This document shows positions 23,113-30,161 of a DNA stretch of 45,284 nucleotides, in pieces. The translations under genes were made by a program, and so were the position numbers. The first letter of the stretch is position 1. Every line of letters begins with the position of its first letter. The notes under the pieces were generated by a model. It did not search any database and was not told the origin of the DNA. It was given only the letters and a program-made list of their open reading frames with translations. Origin of the DNA: Microcaldota archaeon. Lineage in GTDB: Archaea > Micrarchaeota > Micrarchaeia > Burarchaeales > Fermentimicrarchaeaceae. The stretch covers positions 1 to 45,284 of the forward strand of contig JAPLWT010000030.1 of NCBI GenBank assembly GCA_026396455.1. Reading direction: 5' to 3'.

Positions 23113-24080
23113 CTTATCCTGTCTATTACCTTAACTGCTCCTTTTATGCCAAGCAAGTCAACCATCACGTTCATGGAGCGTGTCAGGAGGGCAAAGGCAA
23201 CGCTTTCGTATGGGGGAACACCGAACAGGTAGAGCACTGCGGCAGCGCCTCCCTCTGACAGGCCCATTCCGGCAAGCGTTGGGGCTGGTATAAACTGGAG
23301 CATTGTTATAAGCGGTTGGAGGAAGGCGAAGAAAATAATTTCTGGCAGCTGGGAATTCACCTGCATGCCAACGCTCTTCGCAACAAGCAGCCATTCCAGC
23401 GATTTCAATGCCCAGGTTATGGCGAGGAGCACAGCTATCTGGGGGATGAATTTCCTCACGGTTCTTGAGTTTCTCTGCATGTCTGAAAGAAGGGAGTGGG
23501 CATGATCGCCGTAGGGAAACATCCTTATGAAGGAGATGCTCTTGACAAACTTGCTTGAGAAAAGCAACAGCGCCATGAGCACTACCATTGCTAAGAAGAT
23601 ACCGAACCCTACTATCATTCCGACGAACTTCATCTCGCCCCCGGTTTTGTATGAGATGAGTTCCAGTATGTACCACATTGCAATCGCCCCTGCTATGCAT
23701 TTGAAGGCGAATTCGAACAGCTGTGGACCGAATATGGAAAGCATTGATTTGTGCAGTTTTATTTTTGAGTTGGCGGTTATGAGGAATGCGGTTGCGAAGT
23801 AGCCTGTCCTGCCAGGAGTGAAATCCGAGGCGAGCATCCCCGACAGGCCGGCCTCAGTGGAATCGGCCAGGCTTATCTTCTCGTTTAAATCATTGAGGAG
23901 CATTCTTATCCTGAACCCCATGAGAATGTTGATTGCAAGGTAGACCAGCATGGAGGCGAATAGGTAGAATAGGTTGACCCTCCATATTATTGCCAAAACC
24001 TTATCAAAATCCGAGAGGTATAGGACAACAGCAATGGCAAGCAGAGAGACGAGAATTTGAATTATGGTTGATTTCTTCAT
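23109..24080 (-). CDS. Flippase-like membrane protein (UPF0104/LPG synthase TM family)
   Basis: 323 residues, about eight hydrophobic segments beginning at residues 7-22 and 32-54. Family features include the LSDFDKVLAIIWRVNLFYLFAS-type N-terminus, ASDFTPGRTGYFATAF (the conserved P-G-R/G-E region) and the C-terminal PAPTLAGMGLSEGGAAAVLYLFGVP. The family comprises the membrane part of lysylphosphatidylglycerol synthase and archaeal homologues proposed to move or modify lipid-linked substrates. The exact substrate is unknown. Its 5' region is divergent from the TadC-type gene. Confidence 0.87.
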   Translation of the reverse strand: MKKSTIIQILVSLLAIAVVLYLSDFDKVLAIIWRVNLFYLFASMLVYLAINILMGFRIRMLLNDLNEKISLADSTEAGLSGMLASDFTPGRTGYFATAFLITANSKIKLHKSMLSIFGPQLFEFAFKCIAGAIAMWYILELISYKTGGEMKFVGMIVGFGIFLAMVVLMALLLFSSKFVKSISFIRMFPYGDHAHSLLSDMQRNSRTVRKFIPQIAVLLAITWALKSLEWLLVAKSVGMQVNSQLPEIIFFAFLQPLITMLQFIPAPTLAGMGLSEGGAAAVLYLFGVPPYESVAFALLTRSMNVMVDLLGIKGAVKVIDRIS

Positions 24081-24161
24081 GTTGCACCGGTGGATAGCTT
24101 TAAGGTCTTCTCATTTTTTAAACTTTACAGTCATTAACCTATTGGAGGTGCTGGGGTAATC

Positions 24162-25142
24162 ATGAGTGGGGAGATAGTGCAGAATCTAGAGCTTCTTTTC
24201 AAGAAATTCGTTAAGAAAGCTAGAATCCGCACCGATTGGGGAATTCTCGCAAGAACAGAGAGGTATCTTGCACCCTATGTGAATGTTCTAAGGAGCGAAC
24301 TTAGTGCCTCAGAGTGGACTGTCCTGATAGCACTCTCTTCAATGATGGGTTTCATCATCCTGCTGCTTCCCGCGTATGCGCTTACCGAATCACCTGAACT
24401 CGCGCTTCTGTTCTCGTTTATGGGTGCAATATTCATCGGTTATGTCTTCATAACAATACCAACAATGCTGGCGTTCATGAAAGTGGAGAGGATGGAGAGG
24501 GCAATGCCCATGTTTCTTTCCCACTTGACTGCAGTCTACGCTGATAGGAAGAATATGAGGGATGCTCTGCTCAGCGTCATGCCCATGAATTACGGCCCGC
24601 TTTCCTATGAACTGAGGGAATCAATCTCCAATTTTGAGGTGAGCGGGAATCCTATAACCGCCTTCAGGAGATTGAGGGAGACGATAAAATCCAGAAGGAT
24701 AAACAGGGCTTTTGACCTTATAATCAAATCGATAGAGGGCGGAGTGAATGTTTCGGAGTCCCTCGGCATACTGACGAATAACATAACATCTGACTTGGAG
24801 GCGGAGGCAGAGAAGAGCAGCAGGATAGGGATGTCAACTTGGATGATTTTCCTCTCATCATCGTTCTTCTACCCGCTCTTCGCTGGAGTGGGCTACAACA
24901 TCACCTTGATATTGGAGGGGCTGATGGGTGCGCCTCTCTACTCCAGTATAGAGAAACAATTCCTGTTATTCAGCTTGCTCATGTACATGCTGATGGGAAC
25001 TGCGCTTGATTCGATGTTCATAGGGCAGGCCAGATATGGCTCGTTTAGGAGAGGATTGGTGATAGTCTTCCCATTGATGTTGCTCATGGCTTGCGTTGTT
25101 TTCATTATTTCGATGAAACTTACTGGAATATTTGTGGGGTGA
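24162..25142 (+). CDS. Type II secretion system F/TadC-like pilus platform protein
   Basis: 326 residues with transmembrane segments at about 53-71, 79-105, 225-250, 268-290 and 299-321. The cytoplasmic T2SF domain lies between (about 110-220), with PMFLSHLTAVYADRKNMRDALLS and SIEGGVNVSESLGILTN. Such proteins form the inner-membrane platform of archaeal type IV pili or archaella. GGAGGTG precedes the ATG. The nearby minus-strand pilin-like genes make a pilus role likely. No motor ATPase is linked within this window. Confidence 0.88.
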   Translation: MSGEIVQNLELLFKKFVKKARIRTDWGILARTERYLAPYVNVLRSELSASEWTVLIALSSMMGFIILLLPAYALTESPELALLFSFMGAIFIGYVFITIPTMLAFMKVERMERAMPMFLSHLTAVYADRKNMRDALLSVMPMNYGPLSYELRESISNFEVSGNPITAFRRLRETIKSRRINRAFDLIIKSIEGGVNVSESLGILTNNITSDLEAEAEKSSRIGMSTWMIFLSSSFFYPLFAGVGYNITLILEGLMGAPLYSSIEKQFLLFSLLMYMLMGTALDSMFIGQARYGSFRRGLVIVFPLMLLMACVVFIISMKLTGIFVG

Positions 25143-25146
25143 GTGT

Positions 25147-25425
25147 ATGGCGTGCATATCGATTGAACTTGCAGTGGCGATGTTGTTCTTCGCTGGAGCG
25201 ATGATACTCTTCAGGGAATACCAGAACATGAAGACGCTGAACGTTCTGAAGAATGAGAGCGACGACTTGAGGGATGCAATATACGCACTGCAGAAGGAGG
25301 AGAAGAACTTCAGGGAGAAGGATTTCAGGAAGCTGCTGGGCGACTTCAACAGGCTCAAGGAAAGGGCTGATGAAGCGGAAAATGAAAATATAAGGCTGAA
25401 GAAGAGCTTAGGAAACAGAAAATGA
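25147..25425 (+). CDS. Small membrane-anchored coiled-coil protein
   Basis: 92 residues from ATG 25147, with GGGGTGAG upstream; a TTG at 25132 would overlap the TadC-like gene. Residues 5-22 (IELAVAMLFFAGAMILF) are one transmembrane helix. The remainder is strongly charged and predicts a continuous coiled coil. It follows the platform gene by 4 nt and is likely co-transcribed, suggesting an accessory role in pilus assembly. Its 3' end overlaps the convergent minus-strand ORF by 18 nt. Confidence 0.8.
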   Translation: MACISIELAVAMLFFAGAMILFREYQNMKTLNVLKNESDDLRDAIYALQKEEKNFREKDFRKLLGDFNRLKERADEAENENIRLKKSLGNRK

Positions 25426-25752
25426 AGTGCTTAACCCGCTGCTGGGGTCGGTCACGTTTACCATTATAGGGTAGCTTGAGGAATCCATGGAGACCTTCAG
25501 CCCATAGCTGTTTGAGAGCGAGTCTGCTATCGAGGTAGCCCACTGCACCCTTCCCTTTTCATCAACATGCCTGTAACTCCTTGTTATTATATTCCTCGCA
25601 ATCGCTATTCTGTCCGAATGTATCTCGGCAGACACCATGGAGCGGTAGTTCTTGCTGGCTATGTACTGCGAGTGCGAGCTAAGCAGGAATACGAAACCCA
25701 GCATGAAGACTGAGAGCACAAGCAGGCCTGCAAATCCTCTTCTCATCGCCAT
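25408..25752 (-). CDS. Pilin-like protein, short hydrophobic N-terminus
   Basis: 114 residues. MAMRRG precedes a hydrophobic stretch FAGLLVLSVFMLGFVFLLS, as in a class III (type IV pilin) leader, although the usual Gln after the cleavage site is Phe here. The rest is a soluble, Ser-rich domain (ends GLSTSFSVS). It is the last gene of the pilin-like operon, starting inside the end of the upstream gene (10-nt overlap, GGTGA ribosome binding site). The 3' end overlaps the plus-strand coiled-coil ORF. Confidence 0.75.
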   Translation of the reverse strand: MAMRRGFAGLLVLSVFMLGFVFLLSSHSQYIASKNYRSMVSAEIHSDRIAIARNIITRSYRHVDEKGRVQWATSIADSLSNSYGLKVSMDSSSYPIMVNVTDPSSGLSTSFSVS

Positions 25753-26180
25753 AAGCTCACCCGGATAAGCCTGCTGTCAGCCCCTCCTTTCAGCGGAATT
25801 ATTACTGGGAACTGTTCCTTGTGCGTAAGCGGTGCGCTGCTTATCTGGACCGAGAATGAAGTGGAGCCTTCTATATCCACGTCAATCCTGCTCACCCCCA
25901 GCAGCTTGCCGTAGTTGTACAGCCTCAGACTCAGCGAATTGATCTCCCCTCCCGAGAGGTATCCCTTGAATTCAAGCCCCCGGGCTATTGTTGAGTATAT
26001 CATCTCATCCTCATAGAAGGCATTCACAATGTCATAGCCCGCCCTCTCCAGAGCCAGATCGCCCGTCTCGTGCCTGTCCTGCGGCCATGCTGCAAACAGC
26101 GAATAGGAAAGAATGATTGCAAGGAATAGGGAGAGCACGCCGTCTATTATCATTATCTGGGCTTTCTTAAGACTCGGCAT
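25743..26180 (-). CDS. Pilin-like protein with class III-type leader
   Basis: 145 residues. Leader MPSLKKA precedes QIMIIDGVLSLFLAIILSYSLFAAW, a hydrophobic helix of pilin type with Gln at +1. The mature region is polar, includes an EDEMIYSTIARGLEF segment and ends in LIRVSLWR. It overlaps the large pilin gene upstream by 14 nt, with GGTGGTGA for translation. Family unknown; role inferred from the leader and operon. Confidence 0.8.
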   Translation of the reverse strand: MPSLKKAQIMIIDGVLSLFLAIILSYSLFAAWPQDRHETGDLALERAGYDIVNAFYEDEMIYSTIARGLEFKGYLSGGEINSLSLRLYNYGKLLGVSRIDVDIEGSTSFSVQISSAPLTHKEQFPVIIPLKGGADSRLIRVSLWR

Positions 26181-27435
26181 AGTTCACCACCAAGCGGTAG
26201 TTGAAGCTTCCCTGTATTGCGCCAAACGAAAGCGTGTTGTCTCCTCCCTTCAGGTACTTTGAGATATCGGTAACTGAATTGGCTGGGATGGAGTTGCCGT
26301 TTACTGAGATGCCAGTCACAGTGCTGGGGTCTGCAGTCTCACTTGCCGGGGCGTAGTAGTTTATCACAAGAGTTGCATCTCCTGCCGCAACATTCGAACC
26401 ATAACCGCCAGGCGGGCATGGACTGATTGCTGGCTGCATGGTGATGCTTACTGTGTTCAGACCGGCTTTTACAACGTCTGAGGGGGTTGCTGTCTTGACG
26501 CCATTAACGTATACCTCCATTGAACCGCTGAGCGGGTGATTGTATAGCAATGCACTTGTTATGAAGCTTTCCTGGGGTATCTCAACAGTGCCCTGCTGGC
26601 TGAAGAAGTTTGATGAACTGATTCCTTCAGAGTCTCCCCCGAGAGTGCATGGGGAAATTTGGGAATATCCGTAGGAAGCTTGCGCGCTTGCACTTCTGTC
26701 CTCGTACAGATGGGCATCCGTTATCTCAAGCACTGCTGAATAGATCACTGCATCCTGGGGCAGCGAGAAAATCTCCGTGTATGAGGAAGTATCCTTCGCA
26801 ACTATCTTCTTGTCTATGTTGAATGTCCTTACAAAACCGCTCGCAGGCGCCCTCGTGTCAAGTACTGTGAGGTTAGTGCTAACGACCAGTGACTCGTTGG
26901 TGACTGGATTCACAAGCACGCTCCCGTTATCATCCTGCGCCACAGCTGTGACGTTATAAACGCCTGGGTTGGAGGGCACAAATGTTGATGTGATTGTATG
27001 CGAGATGACCACCGTGACATTGTACTCATCCGAAACGGAAAGAGAAGTCTCATTGCCAGATGCGTTCACGACGCGTATGAGGAGATGCGGCACCTTCATC
27101 GGGTTGGGGTAGTTGTTCCATGCCGTGAGCTGTATCATCGAAGGCTGGTAGAGGAAGTACGGCTCGCTCTTTTTAATCTCGAGAGAAACCAAACTGGCAT
27201 TCGCGTACTCTCCTGAGCCGCCGGAGACTGGGTAGAAGCCTGTGCCGAAACTCTCATTGCTGAGGTATGACAGGAGACCGGTTGATGCGTTCTCCACACC
27301 TCCGCGTGTTGCGGAGTAGGCTCCCTGCTGAACCTTCATTATCTCGGACAGGCTCATCACTCCAGCGAGCACTACGAGCACAACTGCGGAGAGTATCAGA
27401 AGAAATTCTATAGAAGTCTGAGCTCTCACGGCCAT
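26167..27435 (-). CDS. Large class III signal peptide protein (pilin/adhesin)
   Basis: 422 residues, the largest of the pilin set. MAVRA precedes QTSIEFLLILSAVVLVVLAG, matching the QxSxEFxxL class III motif cleaved by archaeal prepilin peptidases. The mature part is a long, Ser/Thr/Asn-rich extracellular region with many N-x-S/T sequons, a proline- and glycine-rich middle (APASGF, SPCTLGGDSEG, SPCPPGGYGS) and four cysteines that may pair. It is probably the main adhesive subunit or tip protein, by inference. It overlaps the next gene upstream by 10 nt. Confidence 0.87.
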   Translation of the reverse strand: MAVRAQTSIEFLLILSAVVLVVLAGVMSLSEIMKVQQGAYSATRGGVENASTGLLSYLSNESFGTGFYPVSGGSGEYANASLVSLEIKKSEPYFLYQPSMIQLTAWNNYPNPMKVPHLLIRVVNASGNETSLSVSDEYNVTVVISHTITSTFVPSNPGVYNVTAVAQDDNGSVLVNPVTNESLVVSTNLTVLDTRAPASGFVRTFNIDKKIVAKDTSSYTEIFSLPQDAVIYSAVLEITDAHLYEDRSASAQASYGYSQISPCTLGGDSEGISSSNFFSQQGTVEIPQESFITSALLYNHPLSGSMEVYVNGVKTATPSDVVKAGLNTVSITMQPAISPCPPGGYGSNVAAGDATLVINYYAPASETADPSTVTGISVNGNSIPANSVTDISKYLKGGDNTLSFGAIQGSFNYRLVVNYAES

Positions 27436-27791
27436 ACCTTCACCTCCATAAGAATGGGTTGGTTGTTGACAAAAACCAATCTCCTAGCTGAATATACATT
27501 GACGTTGTCGGGCGCATAACCCCCGAAATGCGCCTCACCGATACTGACCTCGACTTTGTCCCTGAAAGTTGTGTTGAGCCTTACCAGATCCAAGTTTCCT
27601 CCCGGGCCCACATACCTCTTCGCTATCATGTCTGCAATATTGTCGGCAACCAGGTTCATCCTCTCATCCGCTATGTAAACGTTGGTTCTCTTCTCAAGAA
27701 TTAAAAAATTCGAACCGAGCAGCATCATGGCTAGGAAAGCGACCAGAATGGAAAGCATTTCCTCGCCAAATATCAATATTCCTTTCCTCAT
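27426..27791 (-). CDS. Pseudopilin-like protein
   Basis: 121 residues. MRKG precedes ILIFGEEMLSILVAFLAMMLLG, with a Glu pair at position 5-6 of the mature helix as in many pilins. The body (TNVYIADERMNLVADNIADMIAKRYVG, then beta-like segments) resembles small archaeal minor pilins. It overlaps its neighbours by 10 nt downstream and 4 nt upstream, so translation is coupled through the operon. Role inferred. Confidence 0.8.
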   Translation of the reverse strand: MRKGILIFGEEMLSILVAFLAMMLLGSNFLILEKRTNVYIADERMNLVADNIADMIAKRYVGPGGNLDLVRLNTTFRDKVEVSIGEAHFGGYAPDNVNVYSARRLVFVNNQPILMEVKVWP

Positions 27792-28216
27792 CCACTTCCC
27801 TCCATTACAAGGAGCTTGCCTCCGTCAGTTTGGGTTATGGATACCCTTAATCCCTCAAGAGTGGTGCCTGCTATTGTGCTGGCGGAAGGATATCCGTCAG
27901 GAGTTACTATGACCCTGTTTGAGCTGAAGCTTATGTTGTAGTCAACCTCTTTTGAGAAGCTGACTCCCCGGAGCTTATTCGGGAGCATGAGGGAGATTGA
28001 ACAGCTGCCTTCCCTGCACAGGTTCCTCTGCAGCATGTCCGCTGAATTTGCTATTCTCTGCGCGAGCATAACTGATGCCATATTTATCTGGTTATTCTCC
28101 TCGCTCCTGCTTATCTGAATGGTGAAAACCAAGGAGGACAGGAAGAGCAGCAGAACTGCCGCTATGGAGGCGTAAAGCTCTATGGATATCTGCCCTCTAG
28201 TACATGAATTCAACAA
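27788..28216 (-). CDS. Class III signal peptide minor pilin
   Basis: 142 residues. Leader MLNSCTRG precedes QISIELYASIAAVLLLFLSSLVF, matching the QxSxE class III motif. The mature part has two cysteines close together (LCREGSCSISLML) that could form a disulfide, and an NISFSSNRVIVTPDG beta segment. The gene overlaps the downstream one by 4 nt and the upstream one by 20 nt. Confidence 0.85.
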   Translation of the reverse strand: MLNSCTRGQISIELYASIAAVLLLFLSSLVFTIQISRSEENNQINMASVMLAQRIANSADMLQRNLCREGSCSISLMLPNKLRGVSFSKEVDYNISFSSNRVIVTPDGYPSASTIAGTTLEGLRVSITQTDGGKLLVMEGSG

Positions 28217-28613
28217 TCACTTCACCCGTTTTCCTGCAGTACATCCTTGCCACATGTCTTCCTCCGGATAGCGTGAAATTGCTGGGGAGGATGGATAACC
28301 TGTAGGGAGTCACCCTGCTGAGGTTCATCCCGCGGAATGTGAATGAGGTTATGTACTGGCCGTCAGCAATTCGCGTCTGGGAGTAGTTCGTCAGCCCATC
28401 GGGCACGTATATCGATATTATCCTCTGGGATCCCTCGACCATCACATCCGCATTCCCGTAAATCGTTTCAATAGAATCCGCGAACCTTGCTGTTGAAAGA
28501 GAGGGGCCTATGCTTCTGACACCTCCCTGCAATGAGTACAGAGTGAAGACGAGCAGCGTTACACCTACTGCTAATATGAGAAGGAATTCGACGCTTGTTT
28601 GTCCCCTCAACAT
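28197..28613 (-). CDS. Class III signal peptide pilin
   Basis: 138 residues from ATG 28613, just 4 nt after the upstream stop; an earlier start at 28658 would put 15 polar residues in front of the leader and overlap the upstream gene. MLRG precedes QTSVEFLLILAVGVTLLVFTLYSL, a clear class III signal. The mature part is compact (AGSIG-type linker, RFADSIETIYGNADVMVEGSQ) and ends with a Cys/Arg pair in RMYCRKTGEVIVEFMY. Confidence 0.85.
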   Translation of the reverse strand: MLRGQTSVEFLLILAVGVTLLVFTLYSLQGGVRSIGPSLSTARFADSIETIYGNADVMVEGSQRIISIYVPDGLTNYSQTRIADGQYITSFTFRGMNLSRVTPYRLSILPSNFTLSGGRHVARMYCRKTGEVIVEFMY

Positions 28614-28617
28614 GGCA

Positions 28618-28845
28618 TCAAGTGCTATTCGTATTGTTTGTCGAGTTTCTGAGCTCATTCAGTTGTCCTTCTATAGCCTGCACTGGAGACTGACTCTTAT
28701 TGTCTATTGTCACATTGCCCTGGGTGCTGGACCTGAGCTCTTTAATCGTTAAGAAAAGGCTTATCATCAGCAGCACGACAACTGAAATTAGCAGCAGATA
28801 CTCTATCGTAGTCTGTGCTTTTTTCAACTGGGGGCGTGTTTTCAT
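28618..28845 (-). CDS. Short class III signal peptide protein (first gene of pilin operon)
   Basis: 75 residues. Leader MKTRPQLKKA precedes QTTIEYLLLISVVVLLMISLFLTIK, the canonical QxxxEYLL class III motif. The mature C-terminal part is only about 40 residues, polar and rich in Asn/Ser/Thr (NSTNNTNST). It may be the shortest pilin or an assembly initiator. It has a GGTGAGATCATG ribosome binding site and start. A TATA-like AAGTTTAAAT lies about 40 nt upstream, so it probably begins the operon. Confidence 0.85.
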   Translation of the reverse strand: MKTRPQLKKAQTTIEYLLLISVVVLLMISLFLTIKELRSSTQGNVTIDNKSQSPVQAIEGQLNELRNSTNNTNST

Positions 28846-28880
28846 GATCTCACCATCCGGAATATATTAGGGAGCGGATT

Positions 28881-28890
28881 ATTTAAACTT
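28881..28890 (-). promoter_or_regulatory. TATA-like box for the pilin operon
   Basis: AAGTTTAAAT on the minus strand, about 36-45 nt before the ATG at 28845. It leaves a short leader with GGTGAG. It lies in the 50-nt gap after thyX, so pilin transcription is separate from thyX. Confidence 0.45.
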
Positions 28891-28895
28891 TATAC

Positions 28896-29600
28896 CTACA
28901 GTTTGGCGTACTTTTCCTTCATCTCCTTGAGCTTGCCGCAAGAGAACTCCCCCTCGGGGCAGGTTCCCAGCTGGACACACGAGGGGCCTGCCTTCTCGAA
29001 TATGACAGGGGCAACTTTCCTGCACTCCCTCGCCATCATCTCGGCAAGCTCCCTTATCTCCCACTGCGCCCTCTCACAGCATCGCAGGGAGAAGAAGTGA
29101 AGCAGCTCCCTGCCGTTCATCGTTATGGTGATTGTGGTCTTCGTGGCATTGGGAAGTATGTACCTCGCATCCTCAACCGGTATGCCAGTCCCTATGAGCT
29201 CATCATAATCCTTCCTTATTTCGGAAAGGGCTGCCTTGAAGAGCTTTGAAGCCTTTTCATTTGCTTTTATGGTTGCGGGAATTACGAATGCATCCTCTCC
29301 GCCTACCCTTACATACCTCTGGCTCTGCTGGGTGTAGGATGCCATCCTGTGCCTGACAAGCTCGTGGGTGAGGGCCCTTGAAACTCCGGAAACGCCGAAT
29401 GTGAATGAGACATGCTCCGTGACAGATGCGTGGCCGGATTTGATTATCTCCTTTAGCAGCTTCAGCGACTTCTCCTTCGCCTCTGCCGAACTGGCCTTTT
29501 CAAACAGCTCTGCAGGTGAGAGGTTGCTTCTGGAAGTCCTTGCTGCAGCTGCACACACTAGGTCAGGATGGGGAGTATAAGCTATGAGTTTTACTTCCAT
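28896..29600 (-). CDS. thyX: Flavin-dependent thymidylate synthase ThyX
   Basis: 234 residues. It methylates dUMP to dTMP using a folate-type C1 donor, FAD and NADPH. The diagnostic RHRxxSxxxxSQR motif is RHRMASYTQQSQR at residues 83-95. Other conserved points are SGHASVTEHVSFTFGVSG and the C-terminal ITMNGRELLHFFSLRCCERAQWEIR. Several C-terminal cysteines (CCER, CREC-like) may be structural. No thyA was seen. The upstream tRNA-Leu lies on the other strand. Confidence 0.96.
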   Translation of the reverse strand: MEVKLIAYTPHPDLVCAAAARTSRSNLSPAELFEKASSAEAKEKSLKLLKEIIKSGHASVTEHVSFTFGVSGVSRALTHELVRHRMASYTQQSQRYVRVGGEDAFVIPATIKANEKASKLFKAALSEIRKDYDELIGTGIPVEDARYILPNATKTTITITMNGRELLHFFSLRCCERAQWEIRELAEMMARECRKVAPVIFEKAGPSCVQLGTCPEGEFSCGKLKEMKEKYAKL

Positions 29601-29666
29601 GAAAAAACCTCCAAATACTCTTTAAAGAAGAAGATATAAAAATGTTGCAAGGAGCAATTAACTTAC

Positions 29667-29753
29667 GCGGGGGTGTCTGAGCCTGGTCAAAGGAGCAGGG
29701 CTTAGGACCCTGTGCGCTTAGGCGCTTCGTGGGTTCAAATCCCTCCCCCCGCA
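29667..29753 (+). tRNA. tRNA-Leu (TAG)
   Basis: Acceptor GCGGGGG/CCCCCGC with discriminator A, anticodon stem CAGGG/CCCTG with loop CTTAGGA (anticodon TAG at 29703-29705), and a long variable arm (class II tRNA). The T-loop is TTCAAAT. One pair in the T-stem is T-T (29730 against 29744), a mismatch. No CCA is encoded. Confidence 0.95.
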
Positions 29754-29772
29754 TAAGGGCCTGTGAATATAT

Positions 29773-29798
29773 AAAAAGAGTGAGCGCTGAAGGCACTC
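29773..29798 (-). terminator. Hairpin plus U-tract after rpl40e
   Basis: On the minus strand, GAGTG and CACTC (29798-29778) form a 5-bp stem with an 11-nt loop, followed directly by TTTTT. It begins 10 nt after the L40e stop. The arrangement resembles an intrinsic terminator; in archaea the U-tract is the active part. Confidence 0.45.
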
Positions 29799-29807
29799 CT
29801 TCTATTC

Positions 29808-29966
29808 CTAAACTGCCTTCTTCGCCCTGATATCCTTTCTCTTAGGCCTCAGATGCGTGTAGAAGCATTTCCTGCATCTCTCGGCTCCTCTAGGGTTCCT
29901 TGCCTTGCATTTCCTGCATATCCATACCTTGGATATCTCTGCGTCAGCGAGTGGAAACTTCCCCAT
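29808..29966 (-). CDS. rpl40e: Large ribosomal subunit protein eL40
   Basis: 52 residues from the ATG at 29966, chosen because MGKFPLADAEISKVWICRKCKARN matches the usual L40e start and AGGTGATG lies just upstream; an ORF extension to 30002 would be spurious. The zinc ribbon is CRKC...CRKC, with the conserved NPRGAERCRKC region and basic LRPKRKDIRAKKA tail. It is a small zinc-binding protein of the 50S subunit. Divergent tRNA-Thr lies on its 5' side. Confidence 0.95.
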   Translation of the reverse strand: MGKFPLADAEISKVWICRKCKARNPRGAERCRKCFYTHLRPKRKDIRAKKAV

Positions 29967-30038
29967 AAACATCACCTGGAAGTAGATATTTTGAGCATGC
30001 AAGTTTAAATTCGTATTTATTCATAATTTTATCTCTGA

Positions 30039-30110
30039 GCCCCGGTAGCTCAGTGGTAGAGCGAACGCCTTGTAAGCGTTAGGTCGCGAGTTCAATCCTC
30101 GCTCGGGGCT
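30039..30110 (+). tRNA. tRNA-Thr (TGT)
   Basis: Acceptor GCCCCGG/TCGGGGC (one G-T pair), anticodon stem AACGC/GCGTT with loop CTTGTAA (anticodon TGT at 30071-30073), T-stem GCGAG/CTCGC with loop TTCAATC. Discriminator is T, as in archaeal tRNA-Thr. No CCA is encoded. An AT-rich region with TATA-like sequences precedes it. Confidence 0.97.
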
Positions 30111-30128
30111 TTCAAAAATCTTGAAAGG

Positions 30129-30139
30129 TATTTAATAAT
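30129..30139 (+). promoter_or_regulatory. TATA-like box for glmS
   Basis: TATTTAATAAT is centred about 28 nt before the ATG at 30162 with no Shine-Dalgarno between, which fits a leaderless glmS transcript. Confidence 0.5.
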
Positions 30140-30161
30140 CGCCAGTTAAAAGGGAAAAACG

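Noticed and set aside
29967..30002. N-terminal extension of L40e
   Set aside because: Not part of the family; the ribosome binding site fits the internal Met at 29966.
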